64,000 nt of DNA from Thermomicrobiales bacterium (GTDB taxonomy: Bacteria; Chloroflexota; Chloroflexia; Thermomicrobiales; UBA6265): NCBI GenBank assembly GCA_023957115.1, contig JAMLHN010000011.1, positions 1 through 64,000 of the forward strand, read 5' to 3'. This document shows, one piece after another, positions 43,549-51,896 of the stretch; the first letter of the stretch is position 1, and each line of letters begins with the position of its first letter. Below the pieces are notes generated by a model, which was not told the DNA's origin, ran no database searches, and worked only from the letters and a program-made list of their open reading frames with translations. Position numbers and translations under genes: made by a program.

Positions 43549-44606
43549 GTGGACGATCGTCGTTTCGATTCATTGGTGAAAGTGGTCGCATCGGGGGCCA
43601 GCCGGCGTTCGGTACTCAAGGGAATGCTGGGGTTGGGCGGCGCCGCGCTGACCGGCGGTGCATTGGCGGGACGCGATGCCGGCGCCGCCCGCCGGCCAAC
43701 GCCAACGCCCAAACCGGTTTCCTGTCCCGGGCGGCAAACCTGGAACGGCTCGGCCTGTGTCTGCCCGGGTGACGCTCCGGCCAAATGCGGTCCCGATTGC
43801 TGCACCGAGGGCCAAATCTCACCCGGTAGCCCAGGGTATTCCGAATGTTGCGACAACGCCTGTTGTTTTGGTACCTGCTACGGCGAAGAGCTCTGCTGCC
43901 CGACGAATACGCCCAGCGGGGGCGGATCGCCGATCGCGAGCATCTGCGACAACGGCGATTGCTGCCTGTCGCCGAATGTCTGCATAAACGGGGCTTGCGG
44001 GGTGCTGTCCGGGTGCCAAAGCAATGACGATTGCGGCGATTGCGAAACGTGCAATCCTGAGACCGGCGAGTGCAGCTTCATGTGCGCCGGTGATCGCACG
44101 CAGTGTGTGTGAACGGGTTCGGAGAGTATTGCATTGCAGAAGGTCTCACCTGCTGTTCCAGTTCCGATATGTGCGTCGGGCTGTGCCCCGACTGTGACGA
44201 TGCCGGGTACTGTGTTGATCGGTGCGGATGTGGGCCGGGCACAACCTATTGCGTGACGGACTGCTGCGACAACGCAACCGAGGTCTGCGATGAGAACAGC
44301 AACACCTGTGTTTGCAAGGCGGGCCTGATCGAATGCAATGGTGCGTGCATCGACGGACAATGCTGCGGCGGTGACAACACCCCGTGTGCCAATCTTGGGT
44401 TCAGTCTCGACTGTGTCGAGTGCCTCAACGGCCAGTGTTCGACGAGCAGCCTCGAGCTCAACCGCTGTCCGATGGAAGACAATTCCCCCGGCTGGTGCTC
44501 GAACGGTGTCTGCCTCGCCTGTATTCCGTTCCGTGAATTCGGATGCACCATCGACAGCCAATGCTGCACCGGGAATTGTCTCGGGGGCAGATGCGACTTC
44601 CAATAG
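43549..44606 (+). pseudogene. Tat-exported Cys-rich protein (paralogue 2), split by GT-repeat frameshift
   Basis: A GTG start with GGAGAGGG 6 nt upstream. The first frame (43549-44112, 187 aa) has the same leader (GASRRSVLKGMLGLGGAALT) and Cys-rich module as paralogue 1 (CPGRQTWNGSACVC, YGEELCCPTN) and ends at a TGA. The second frame (44103-44606) continues the homology without loss (NGFGEYCIAEGLTCC, then CGGDNTPC). The junction is a GT run at 44103-44111; two bases fewer would restore one frame of about 350 aa. It may be a pseudogene, a phase-variable gene or a sequencing error. It lacks the Thr/Pro linker of paralogue 1. Confidence 0.8.
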
Positions 44607-44650
44607 TGGCGTGGCGGGACAAGCATTCCGGGGCATGATCCAGGGGTGAT

Positions 44651-46798
44651 GTGACGCTGCAGATCGAGCATGTGGACGCGTTCGGGGGGCCGAGTTTGTG
44701 GCTCGGCCGCCCCGTGGTGCGAGCGATCGTATCGGGCAGTCCGGGCGGGGCATCGGACGGTGACCGCCCCCTGGAGATCCGAACGCGAATCGAGCTGCTC
44801 GATCGGCAATTGGACCGGACGGAGCTTGATCCACGGTCGTTGCCACCCTTGCCGGAACAGACGGACCTGCCCTGGTTGCTTGGCTGGGCGGCGATCGGGT
44901 TGCAACGATTGGCCGGCGACGATGTCGTCTTTTTCTCCGCTCGCCCCCTGGAATCGCCGAGAACGAACGAAGTCGTGGTCGAGTGCCTGCACCGGCAAGT
45001 TGGCGTGCTGGCACTGCAGATTGCGTTGCAACAACTAAACGCTGACGCCAAGGACAACCGCGAGCGCATGGTCCGGGAGCTCGAGCGAGCCTTCACGCTC
45101 CGGTTGGCGCCGGTTTTAGCCTCACGCCGGCCGCCGGCAGAACCCGGATGCATCCTGGCGGCGGCCCGCGCGCGGGCGATCCCGATCACCTCGATTGATC
45201 CACGCGGTCAGGTCATCGAGCTTGGGCACGGGGTCTACCGGCGTCGATTACGCAACACAAGCACGTCGAACTCGTCATTCCTTGGCAATCAAATCGCCCG
45301 GGACAAGCAACTTTCCAATCGATATCTGATCGACTTCGGGTTGCCAGCGCCCGACACCCGAACCGCGTACGATGCCGAACGCGCGGTCGCGCATGCGCGG
45401 GCGATCGGCTTTCCGGTGGTCATCAAGCCGAATGACGAAGGGAACTCGGCCGGGTTGCATCTCGATCTGCGGGACGAGGACGAGGTGCGCGCCGCGTTCG
45501 AAGCGTCCGCGCGGGTGAGCCGGTCGGGCACCGTGGTGGTGCAACGGTATCTGACGGGGAGGCATTACCGAATCCTGGTCGTCGGGGACCGAATCGTCGG
45601 GATTGCCGAGCGTATCGCCGCGCACGTCATTGGCGACGGGGAGCGTTCGATCCGCGAGCTGGTGGAACGCGAGAACCGAAGTCCGCGCCGGGGCACGTGG
45701 AAATCCGACCGGCTCAAGACGATCGCAGTCGATGGAACGACGATACGACTGCTGGATCGGCAAGGGTTCCGCTTGGATGATGTGCCGCCCAATGGGCTGC
45801 GCGTGGAGCTTCAGCGGATCGATGATCTGGAGCTCGGCGGAGAGGCGATCATCCAGACGGGGACGGTGCATCCGGATAACGAGAGCATCATCATCTCGGC
45901 CGTGCGGACAATGGAGCTCGATATCGCGGGGGTCGATTTGGTGGCGCACGATATCGGCCAGTCGATCTGGGAAACCTCCGGCGGTATTCTCGAGGTCAAT
46001 TGCGACACCGGATTCTCTCTCATTCAATTTCCCACGTCTGGAACCGAAATCGATCCCGGTCCGGCGATCGTCGAAACGCTCTTCCCACCGGGAGCGCCGG
46101 TTCGTGTGCCGCTGGTTGCCGTGACGGGCGAGCGCGACACCACCGATGTGGCGTGTCTCATCGGCGGAATGTTGACGACTGCGGGCCACGCAACGGGAAT
46201 CGCGTTACGGGATGGGCTCTTCCTGGGAAAGACGAGATTGTCGGGGATCGACGGCGCCGGCGTTGCCGGAAAACGGCGTGTGTTGCTCAATCCGACCGTT
46301 GAAATGGCGGTGCTGGAGATCCCTCCCGATGAGATCGTGGCGGAGGGACTGGCATTCGAGCAGTGCGATGTGGCGGTGGTCACCTCGCTTTCTGGCGCTG
46401 CTCCCGAAGTGTTAGGACCGGCGGAGGCGGTTGTTTGCCGGACACTGGCGCCTGGTGGTGTCGTGATCGTGCCCGCCGGCGACCCGGACGTGTTGGCGTT
46501 TGCCCGGCGTCTGGACCGCCCGGTGGTGCTCTATACAACCGGCGCGCAATCGGAGACGTTCGTGCGTGACCGGCGTGTGGGAGAGCGAGCGGTGTTCCTG
46601 CGACCTGATGGGGACGGCGGGCTGCTGGAGATCGACTGGGGTGGCGGGGAGACCGTTGGGGTGCCGATATCGGTCGACATAGCGCAGGTGTCGCCGGCCG
46701 CCATGGCGGCGATCGCCGCAGTGCTGGCGCTTGGTCTTCCGGTTGCGTCGTTGCCTGATCTGATGCAGACCGCCGACGTCACTTCTCAGGGACGATGA
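44651..46798 (+). CDS. Cyanophycin-synthetase-like ATP-grasp ligase with degenerate Mur-ligase domain
   Basis: 715 aa, GTG start with AGGGG upstream, 44 bp after the Cys-rich gene. The N-terminal domain begins like CphA (QIEHVDAFGGPSLW). Residues about 216-475 are an ATP-grasp domain (IGFPVVIKPNDEGNSAGLHL, VQRYLTGRHYRILVVGDRIV, GTWKSDRLKTI, GGILEVNCDTGF). The last 230 residues align with the Mur-ligase centre (VPLVAVTGERDTTDV, NPTVEMAVLE, FEQCDVAVVTSLS). The P-loop GTNGKTTT is absent there and the C-terminal Mur domain is missing; CphA is about 870 aa. This resembles CphA2, which polymerises beta-Asp-Arg dipeptides, but the acceptor here is unknown. Confidence 0.85.
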   Translation: MTLQIEHVDAFGGPSLWLGRPVVRAIVSGSPGGASDGDRPLEIRTRIELLDRQLDRTELDPRSLPPLPEQTDLPWLLGWAAIGLQRLAGDDVVFFSARPLESPRTNEVVVECLHRQVGVLALQIALQQLNADAKDNRERMVRELERAFTLRLAPVLASRRPPAEPGCILAAARARAIPITSIDPRGQVIELGHGVYRRRLRNTSTSNSSFLGNQIARDKQLSNRYLIDFGLPAPDTRTAYDAERAVAHARAIGFPVVIKPNDEGNSAGLHLDLRDEDEVRAAFEASARVSRSGTVVVQRYLTGRHYRILVVGDRIVGIAERIAAHVIGDGERSIRELVERENRSPRRGTWKSDRLKTIAVDGTTIRLLDRQGFRLDDVPPNGLRVELQRIDDLELGGEAIIQTGTVHPDNESIIISAVRTMELDIAGVDLVAHDIGQSIWETSGGILEVNCDTGFSLIQFPTSGTEIDPGPAIVETLFPPGAPVRVPLVAVTGERDTTDVACLIGGMLTTAGHATGIALRDGLFLGKTRLSGIDGAGVAGKRRVLLNPTVEMAVLEIPPDEIVAEGLAFEQCDVAVVTSLSGAAPEVLGPAEAVVCRTLAPGGVVIVPAGDPDVLAFARRLDRPVVLYTTGAQSETFVRDRRVGERAVFLRPDGDGGLLEIDWGGGETVGVPISVDIAQVSPAAMAAIAAVLALGLPVASLPDLMQTADVTSQGR

Positions 46799-46845
46799 CA
46801 CGGAGAAGCAACAACGAAGCACAATTGACTCAATCGGAGGCAGGC

Positions 46846-47292
46846 ATGAACCGGCGTTCGATGCTTGCAGGACTTCTTGGCGCGGCGGATTTGGCGGGAC
46901 GCCTAGCCGAGCCGGGATCGCGTTGTTTCTCGATGTGTTTCAGGGACGGTCGAATCTGACATCGCAGGATCTGCTGCCCGGTGTCGATTGGCAATTGTTC
47001 AGCTCGCCGTATGCGACGGTGGCGTTTCTTTTCCGTCGGCCTCTGGATGGCCCAGCTGCTCTATGCCGCGAGCTTCACCCAGAATGCCACGCCGATCTGG
47101 ACGAACGATACGCCGCAGTCGCCGGGCATCCGCTCGGCGCGGGTCGTTTCTCCTGATTCGACCGCGGCCTGGGAGTATGTCGCCGGGACGCTGACCGGAA
47201 TCGCGCTGAGTGTGGAGCAGGCGGTGGGATTGCCGAAGGATGCATCGGAGCCCAGAGCCGCGCAATCGAACGACCCTCCTTCCGGCATCTGA
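46846..47292 (+). pseudogene. Relic of a Tat-exported protein gene with 63-bp duplicated segment
   Basis: A good start (GGAGG 6 nt before the ATG) opens a Tat leader (MNRRSMLAGLLGAA) but stops after 37 codons at 46959. Overlapping frames then give NLTSQDLLPGVDWQLFSSP and, shifted, a longer stretch (LWMAQLLYAASFTQNATPIW, then DSTAAWEYVAGTLTGIALSV) up to 47292. Several frameshifts or deletions are needed to join them. The intact parent is unknown. The 63-bp part is shared with 42810-42872. Confidence 0.6.
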
Positions 47293-47310
47293 AAACCCGG
47301 AAAACCCGAG

Positions 47311-47339
47311 TTGATCCTGTCCTCCCATACTGGTAGATT
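47311..47339 (+). promoter_or_regulatory. Promoter TTGATC-17-TAGATT, copy 2
   Basis: TTGATC at 47311-47316 and TAGATT at 47334-47339, 17 bp apart. It lies about 100 bp before the propeller-protein start, so it very likely drives that gene. Same boxes as at 43109. Confidence 0.7.
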
Positions 47340-47441
47340 CAAGACGATCACGTACGGCGTCGACGCAGAGCATCCCGGCACTCGACCTCGAGGTTCGGCC
47401 TGCCCATGCCACAATCGAATTCCAGGAGGAAAACGCCGCGC

Positions 47442-49316
47442 ATGAACCGACCCGTCCGAACCACGATCGCGGCCATCCTCCTGCTCGCTACCCTCCTCCC
47501 CGCACTGACCATCCCCATCGCCCGCGCCCAGGACACCAGCTCCGGCAACGTCCCTATGTTCCGCGGCAACCCGGCCCGCACCGGCGAAATGCCCGGCCCC
47601 GGCCCCGATCCGGCAAAAGAGATCGTTTCGCTGTGGGCCTTCCAAACTGGCAGGAGTGTGTCTTCCTCCCCAGCGGTGGTCGACGGTGTGGTCTACGTCG
47701 GTAGCTTGGACGGCAATCTCTACGCAATCGATGCGGCCTCCGGGACCCAACGCTGGTCTCTCGAAATCGCAAATCCCGGAGATGGGGTGCCCTCCCCGAC
47801 TGTAGTCGACGGGGTGGTCTACATCGGGAGCTCGGACCACAACGTCTACGCGATCGATGCGGCCTCCGGGACCAAGCGCTGGGCCTTCGAAACCGGAAAC
47901 ACCGTGGAATCATCCCCAGCGGTCGTCGACGGTACGGTCTACGTCGGCAGCCTGGATGGCAACCTCTACGCGATCGATACGGCCTCCGGAACACAACGCT
48001 GGTCTTTCGATACCGGATGGAGGGTGCTCTCCTCCCCGGCCGTGGTCGACGGTGTGGTCTATGTCGGAAGCTGGACCGGCTTCCTCTACGCGATCGACGC
48101 GGTCTCTGGCGCACAACGTTGGTCTTTCGAAACGAAGGATGCGGTGCAATCCTCGCCGGCTGTGGTCGATGGTGTGGTTTATGTCGGAAGCGACGACGGG
48201 AATGTCTACGCGATCGATGCGGTCTCTGGAGCACAGCACTGGGTCTTCGAAACCGGAGATTGGGTGCCCTCCTCGCCGGCCGTGGTCGACGGGGTGGTCT
48301 ATATCGGAAGCGGTGATGACTCCCTGTACGCAATCGATGCGGTCTCCGGGACACAACATTGGGCCTTCGAAACCGGAGGCAACGTGGAATCCTCGCCGGC
48401 AGTGGTTGATGGCGTGGTCTATGTCGGAGACTCGGTCGGGAGCATCTACGGTGACCGCGGGAACCTCTACGCCATCGACGCCACCACCGGAACACAACGC
48501 TGGGTCTTCGAAACCGGAGACTGGGTGCGATCCTCTCCAGCAGTAGTCGACGGCGTAATCTATGTTGGCAGCCTGGATGGGAACCTCTACGCCATCGGAA
48601 ACCTTCCCACCGAACTGCAAACAGCCACGGCTATTCCCCAACAGACCGCCACCGCGGCGGCGCATGCAACCGCCACCGCGCAGGCAAACCACGATGCGAC
48701 GGCCACATCCGTTGCAGCGATCACGGCAACAGCCTGGGCGATCGAGGCAGCGGCCACCGCAACCGCCCAGGGATCCCTGGATGCAACCGCGACCACCATC
48801 GCCGGCGCAACCGCGACCGTCACGGCCTCGTGGGACGACTACTTCTGGACCGATATCCAGCATGCCTTTTCCGCGAACGTCGCCGAGTTTCCTGGCATGT
48901 CGGTCGAGCCGTATTCGCGCATATCCGTCGGCTCGACGTACCTCCCCGCCACCTATACGCAACTCGCCGAATATCCGGTGCTCATCGCGGGCGGCGCCGG
49001 ACTCACCACGGTGACGCTGGCGATCTTCCCATCCAAAGTCGATGCCGACACCGCCATGGCCGACATGAGCGGCGGGCTCATCCGCTCCGGCTGGACCCAG
49101 CACGATGTCGATGGCATGCCGCACAACCATGTCTGTCTCTCCATCGTCCATGGCGATTCCATGAGCGAGGCCGTCTGCTACATGACCCGCGATGACGCCA
49201 TCATCCTGAGCTATTCATCCATCCCCGTCCCCAACCCCGATGCCGCCCTGCTCAACGCCGTCGACCTGGCCAAAGCTATGAACGACGCCTACGATCAGGT
49301 CGACCGGCCCGACTAA
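47442..49316 (+). CDS. Secreted eight-bladed PQQ-type beta-propeller protein
   Basis: 624 aa from the ATG at 47442 (AGGAGG upstream). A Sec-type signal peptide (TTIAAILLLATLLPALTIPI, then ARAQ) is followed by eight repeats of about 38-40 residues (SSPAVVDGVVYVGSLDGNLY, AIDAASGTQRW), spanning residues about 65-390. This predicts an eight-bladed propeller like BamB or PQQ dehydrogenases, though no PQQ-ligand or metal residues are evident. An Ala/Thr linker (TATAAAHATATAQANHDATA) of about 70 residues leads to a C-terminal domain of about 150 residues with two Cys, of unknown family. Repeats are very similar at DNA level, implying recent amplification. Confidence 0.88.
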   Translation: MNRPVRTTIAAILLLATLLPALTIPIARAQDTSSGNVPMFRGNPARTGEMPGPGPDPAKEIVSLWAFQTGRSVSSSPAVVDGVVYVGSLDGNLYAIDAASGTQRWSLEIANPGDGVPSPTVVDGVVYIGSSDHNVYAIDAASGTKRWAFETGNTVESSPAVVDGTVYVGSLDGNLYAIDTASGTQRWSFDTGWRVLSSPAVVDGVVYVGSWTGFLYAIDAVSGAQRWSFETKDAVQSSPAVVDGVVYVGSDDGNVYAIDAVSGAQHWVFETGDWVPSSPAVVDGVVYIGSGDDSLYAIDAVSGTQHWAFETGGNVESSPAVVDGVVYVGDSVGSIYGDRGNLYAIDATTGTQRWVFETGDWVRSSPAVVDGVIYVGSLDGNLYAIGNLPTELQTATAIPQQTATAAAHATATAQANHDATATSVAAITATAWAIEAAATATAQGSLDATATTIAGATATVTASWDDYFWTDIQHAFSANVAEFPGMSVEPYSRISVGSTYLPATYTQLAEYPVLIAGGAGLTTVTLAIFPSKVDADTAMADMSGGLIRSGWTQHDVDGMPHNHVCLSIVHGDSMSEAVCYMTRDDAIILSYSSIPVPNPDAALLNAVDLAKAMNDAYDQVDRPD

Positions 49317-49499
49317 ATCCGGTCCAATGTCCAGGGTACAAAGTGGAGCCAGGAGCTGGGATGTAGGAGTTCGGAACGATGCACGGTGCGGTTGCCGATC
49401 GTAATTGAGGGCGTGTCTGCCCGCTCGTAGCGAACGGATGTCACGCGTCCAGGAACCAATACGATTGATACGGAATCCGGGTCATTGCTTGGGGATGGG

Positions 49500-49553
49500 G
49501 TAGGCGCCGGCCCCAGGCCGGTGGTGCTTCGCCGGCACAGGGCCGGCGCCTAC
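49500..49553. repeat. 54-bp element with 14-bp inverted ends
   Basis: GTAGGCGCCGGCCC and its exact complement GGGCCGGCGCCTAC enclose 26 bp that itself holds a GCCGG/CCGGC stem. The 49317-49744 gap also contains GGAGCTGGGATGTAGGAG at 49345-49364, related to the 57293 repeat. No gene seen. Confidence 0.75.
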
Positions 49554-49744
49554 ATCATGCAATGCTGGGTCGGAGTGATGGCGAACCGATCGTGCCGCAT
49601 CCTGGTGTGTTCACCCGGATTCCGTATGAGATGTTGGCCGCCTTCCGTCCCACGGCAACACCCCCGACCCGCCATACTTCCCCCATCTCACGTCCCCAAC
49701 GCCGCCAAAGACGGCGACGGTCGAGTATGCGAAAGGACGAGCGC

Positions 49745-50926
49745 GTGAAGATCACATCGGTGCGCACCGCCGTTATCGACGGCAATTTCCCCTGGGTCCT
49801 GGTCCGGATCGAAACCGACGAAGGGATCACCGGGCTTGGCGAGGCGTATTGGGGCGTAGGCGTCGCCGAGCTGGTGCACAAGGCCGGCCCGCTCATCGTC
49901 GGCGAAAACCCGTTCAATATCGGCAAGATCACCGAGCTGCTGATCCGCTGTCTCTCCGGTGAGGGATCGAGCGGCGGAGCCACCGTAACGGCCATCAGCG
50001 GTATCGAGATCGCGCTCTGGGATCTCGTCGGTCGCGCATTGAACACCCCCATCTACAACCTCTTCGGCGGTCGCTTCCGCGACCAGATCCGCGTCTATGC
50101 CGATTGTCACGCCGGCGCCACCCCCGATCCCGCGTCCTACGCCGAGCGTGCCAAGTCCGTGGCCGGCGCCGGCTTCACCGCCATCAAATTCGACCTCGAC
50201 ACCCCCAACCCCTACACCCGCGACATCTCCGACGATCCCCATCCCCGCCGCCAGTGGTGCGAGCCCTGGAACCGCACCATCGGCGCCGCCGAGCGCAACT
50301 GGATGGTCGATGTCGTCGCTGCGGTGCGCGAGGCCGTCGGCCCGGACATCATGGTCGCCATGGACGCACACTGGAAGTTCTCGACCAACGACGCCATCCT
50401 GCTCGCCCAGGCGCTCGAACCATTCGATCTCCTCTGGTTGGAAGACCCCGTGCCCCCGGAAAACATCGAAGCCCAGCGCATGGTCACCCACAGCACCCGT
50501 ACCCCCATCTGCACCGGCGAAAACCTCTATCGCAAGCATGGCTTCCGCGAGCTGATCGAAAAGCAAGCCGCACGCATCATCGCGCCCGACATCCCGAAGA
50601 TGGGCGGACTCATGGAAGCCAAGAAGGTCGCCGACTGGGCCGATACCTATTACATCCCGGTCGCGCCCCACAACGTCGCGAGCCCCATCGGCACCGTCGC
50701 CAGCTCGCATGTCTGCGCCGCCATGAACAACTTCCTCGTCATCGAATTCCACGCCCACGATGTCGAATGGTGGAAAGACCTCGTCGATGGCACGCCACCC
50801 ATCGTCGACGGGTTCATCGCCATGACCGACGCCCCGGGCCACGGTCTGACCCTGAACGAGGACGTCGCTCGCGCCAACCTCAAACCCGGCTCATCCTTCT
50901 TCGGCGAATATCCCTACGAATGCTGA
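49745..50926 (+). CDS. Enolase-superfamily (mandelate racemase/muconate lactonizing) protein, sugar-acid dehydratase-like
   Basis: 393 aa from the GTG at 49745, with AAAGGA 9 nt upstream; an ATG at 49727 has no Shine-Dalgarno site. The capping domain (TAVIDGNFPWVLVRIETDEG, then GLGEAYWG) precedes the barrel. Motifs are TAIKFDLD (base Lys), MVAMDAHWKFS (metal Asp), LLWLEDPVPPEN (Glu), TGENLYRKHGF (Glu) and VAPHNVASPIGT (His). The layout matches galactonate/gluconate-dehydratase-like members. It differs from the ManD-like gene at 39804, so two sugar-acid steps may be encoded. It has no transporter neighbour. Confidence 0.85.
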   Translation: MKITSVRTAVIDGNFPWVLVRIETDEGITGLGEAYWGVGVAELVHKAGPLIVGENPFNIGKITELLIRCLSGEGSSGGATVTAISGIEIALWDLVGRALNTPIYNLFGGRFRDQIRVYADCHAGATPDPASYAERAKSVAGAGFTAIKFDLDTPNPYTRDISDDPHPRRQWCEPWNRTIGAAERNWMVDVVAAVREAVGPDIMVAMDAHWKFSTNDAILLAQALEPFDLLWLEDPVPPENIEAQRMVTHSTRTPICTGENLYRKHGFRELIEKQAARIIAPDIPKMGGLMEAKKVADWADTYYIPVAPHNVASPIGTVASSHVCAAMNNFLVIEFHAHDVEWWKDLVDGTPPIVDGFIAMTDAPGHGLTLNEDVARANLKPGSSFFGEYPYEC

Positions 50927-51061
50927 CCGAACCCCAGGCAGAAGCCCCCTTCCTCTCCCAGCATTGGAAGAGGAAGGGGTTGGGGGGATGGTGAGGGCGA
51001 AAGGCCGCACCCGATCACCTGCCGGTACGGCACACGCCCGCATGGAAATGCACCGTCGAAC

Positions 51062-51092
51062 CATCAGGACGCGAAGATCCTGCACGACGCCG
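51062..51092. repeat. AGGAC hairpin repeat (copy C)
   Basis: CAGGACGCGAAGATCCTGCA followed by CGACGCCGG is homologous to the cores at 37683 and 13790. It lies between the enolase-superfamily gene and the guanidine riboswitch. The 50927-51161 gap otherwise holds only simple repeats. Confidence 0.65.
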
Positions 51093-51161
51093 GCAACGAT
51101 GCTGCGACCGAGCAATCCCCTCTTCTCCGGCCTCCGAACCCGTTCTCGGCTAAACTTCTCA

Positions 51162-51209
51162 GGTAAGGACGACCTTCCCCACCTCGGGTACAGCATCTGG
51201 GACGGCCCA
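51162..51209 (+). promoter_or_regulatory. Guanidine-II (mini-ykkC) riboswitch
   Basis: Two short hairpins with ACGR tetraloops: AAGG-ACGA-CCTT, extended by a GG/CC pair beyond one mismatch (51162-51179), and TGGG-ACGG-CCCA (51198-51209), joined by 18 nt. Paired ACGR hairpins upstream of a small multidrug-resistance gene are the defining pattern of the guanidine-II riboswitch. GGAG at 51217-51220 follows directly, so ligand binding by the two loops would free or hide the ribosome site. TAAACT at 51151-51156 is a fitting -10. Confidence 0.82.
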
Positions 51210-51228
51210 CTCGCACGGAGCGGGATCT

Positions 51229-51546
51229 ATGTCGTGGGTTTTTCTGGTTACCGCTGGACTCCTCGAGGTCGTTTGGGCCTATTTCATGAAGGAATCCGAG
51301 GGTTTTTCGCGTCTGCGGCCGTCGGTCATCACCATCGTCGCCATGATCGGGAGTGTAGTCCTCCTCTCGCTGGCCATGCGCTCGCTGCCTTTGGGAACCG
51401 CCTACTCCATCTGGACCGGAATCGGCGCGGTCGGGGCGTTCCTCGTCGGCATCATCGTGCTCGGCGAATCCAGCAGTCCCATGCGCCTCGCCGCCGCCGC
51501 GCTCATCGTCTCCGGTCTCGTCCTGATGAAGCTGTCGAGCTCGTAG
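51229..51546 (+). CDS. gdx: SMR-family guanidinium exporter (Gdx/SugE type)
   Basis: A 105-aa protein with four membrane helices. The central Glu is in [13 protein letters not shown], followed by [31 protein letters not shown] and [19 protein letters not shown]. These are hallmarks of the SugE/Gdx branch, not the EmrE branch. Gdx proteins swap guanidinium for protons as antiparallel dimers. The guanidine-II riboswitch immediately upstream strongly supports this substrate. GGAG lies 8 nt before the ATG. Confidence 0.93.
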   Translation: MSWVFLVTAGLLEVVWAYFMKESEGFSRLRPSVITIVAMIGSVVLLSLAMRSLPLGTAYSIWTGIGAVGAFLVGIIVLGESSSPMRLAAAALIVSGLVLMKLSSS

Positions 51547-51584
51547 CCTGACTACTTGCCCGAACACCGTAAAATGGAAGGGCT

Positions 51585-51896
51585 ATGGAAGCGGCTGCTA
51601 CCCGACCAATTACGAATCCACGCCCTGAAATCTTGACGGAACAATTCCTGTCAGCGCTCAGAGCAGCAGGGGTAACGGAAGCGTTTCTGTTCGGCAGCGT
51701 GGCATGCGGAGAGGAACGTTCGGACAGTGATCTCGACTTGCTGGTCACATTCGACCGCGAGGTCTTTCTGTTTGATCGTATGGATATTGCGGATCAACTC
51801 TCCAACCTCGCTGGTCGCAAGATCGACCTCCTGACGAAGATCCACCCATTCTTCGAGCCCTACATCCGGCCGACGCTCGTACCAATCCCCCTTTGA
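51585..51896 (+). CDS. MNT-type minimal nucleotidyltransferase (antitoxin of HepT/MNT)
   Basis: 103 aa. The nucleotidyltransferase signature is FLFGSVACGEERSDSDLDLL, with the Asp pair SDxD. MNT antitoxins neutralise HepT toxins by adding AMP to a Tyr. GGAAGGG lies close to the ATG, and TAAAAT just before it may be the -10. Its stop overlaps the TTG start of a HepT-like frame that is broken. Confidence 0.87.
   Translation: MEAAATRPITNPRPEILTEQFLSALRAAGVTEAFLFGSVACGEERSDSDLDLLVTFDREVFLFDRMDIADQLSNLAGRKIDLLTKIHPFFEPYIRPTLVPIPL

Noticed and set aside
44651..46798. Annotating the ligase as an ordinary cyanophycin synthetase (cphA)
   Set aside because: The Mur-ligase P-loop and the C-terminal domain are missing, so the full two-step elongation cannot be assumed.
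46981..47292. A separate 103-aa protein gene
   Set aside because: Its first part overlaps the 63-bp repeat in another frame and it has no start signal; it fits better as a piece of the relic at 46846.
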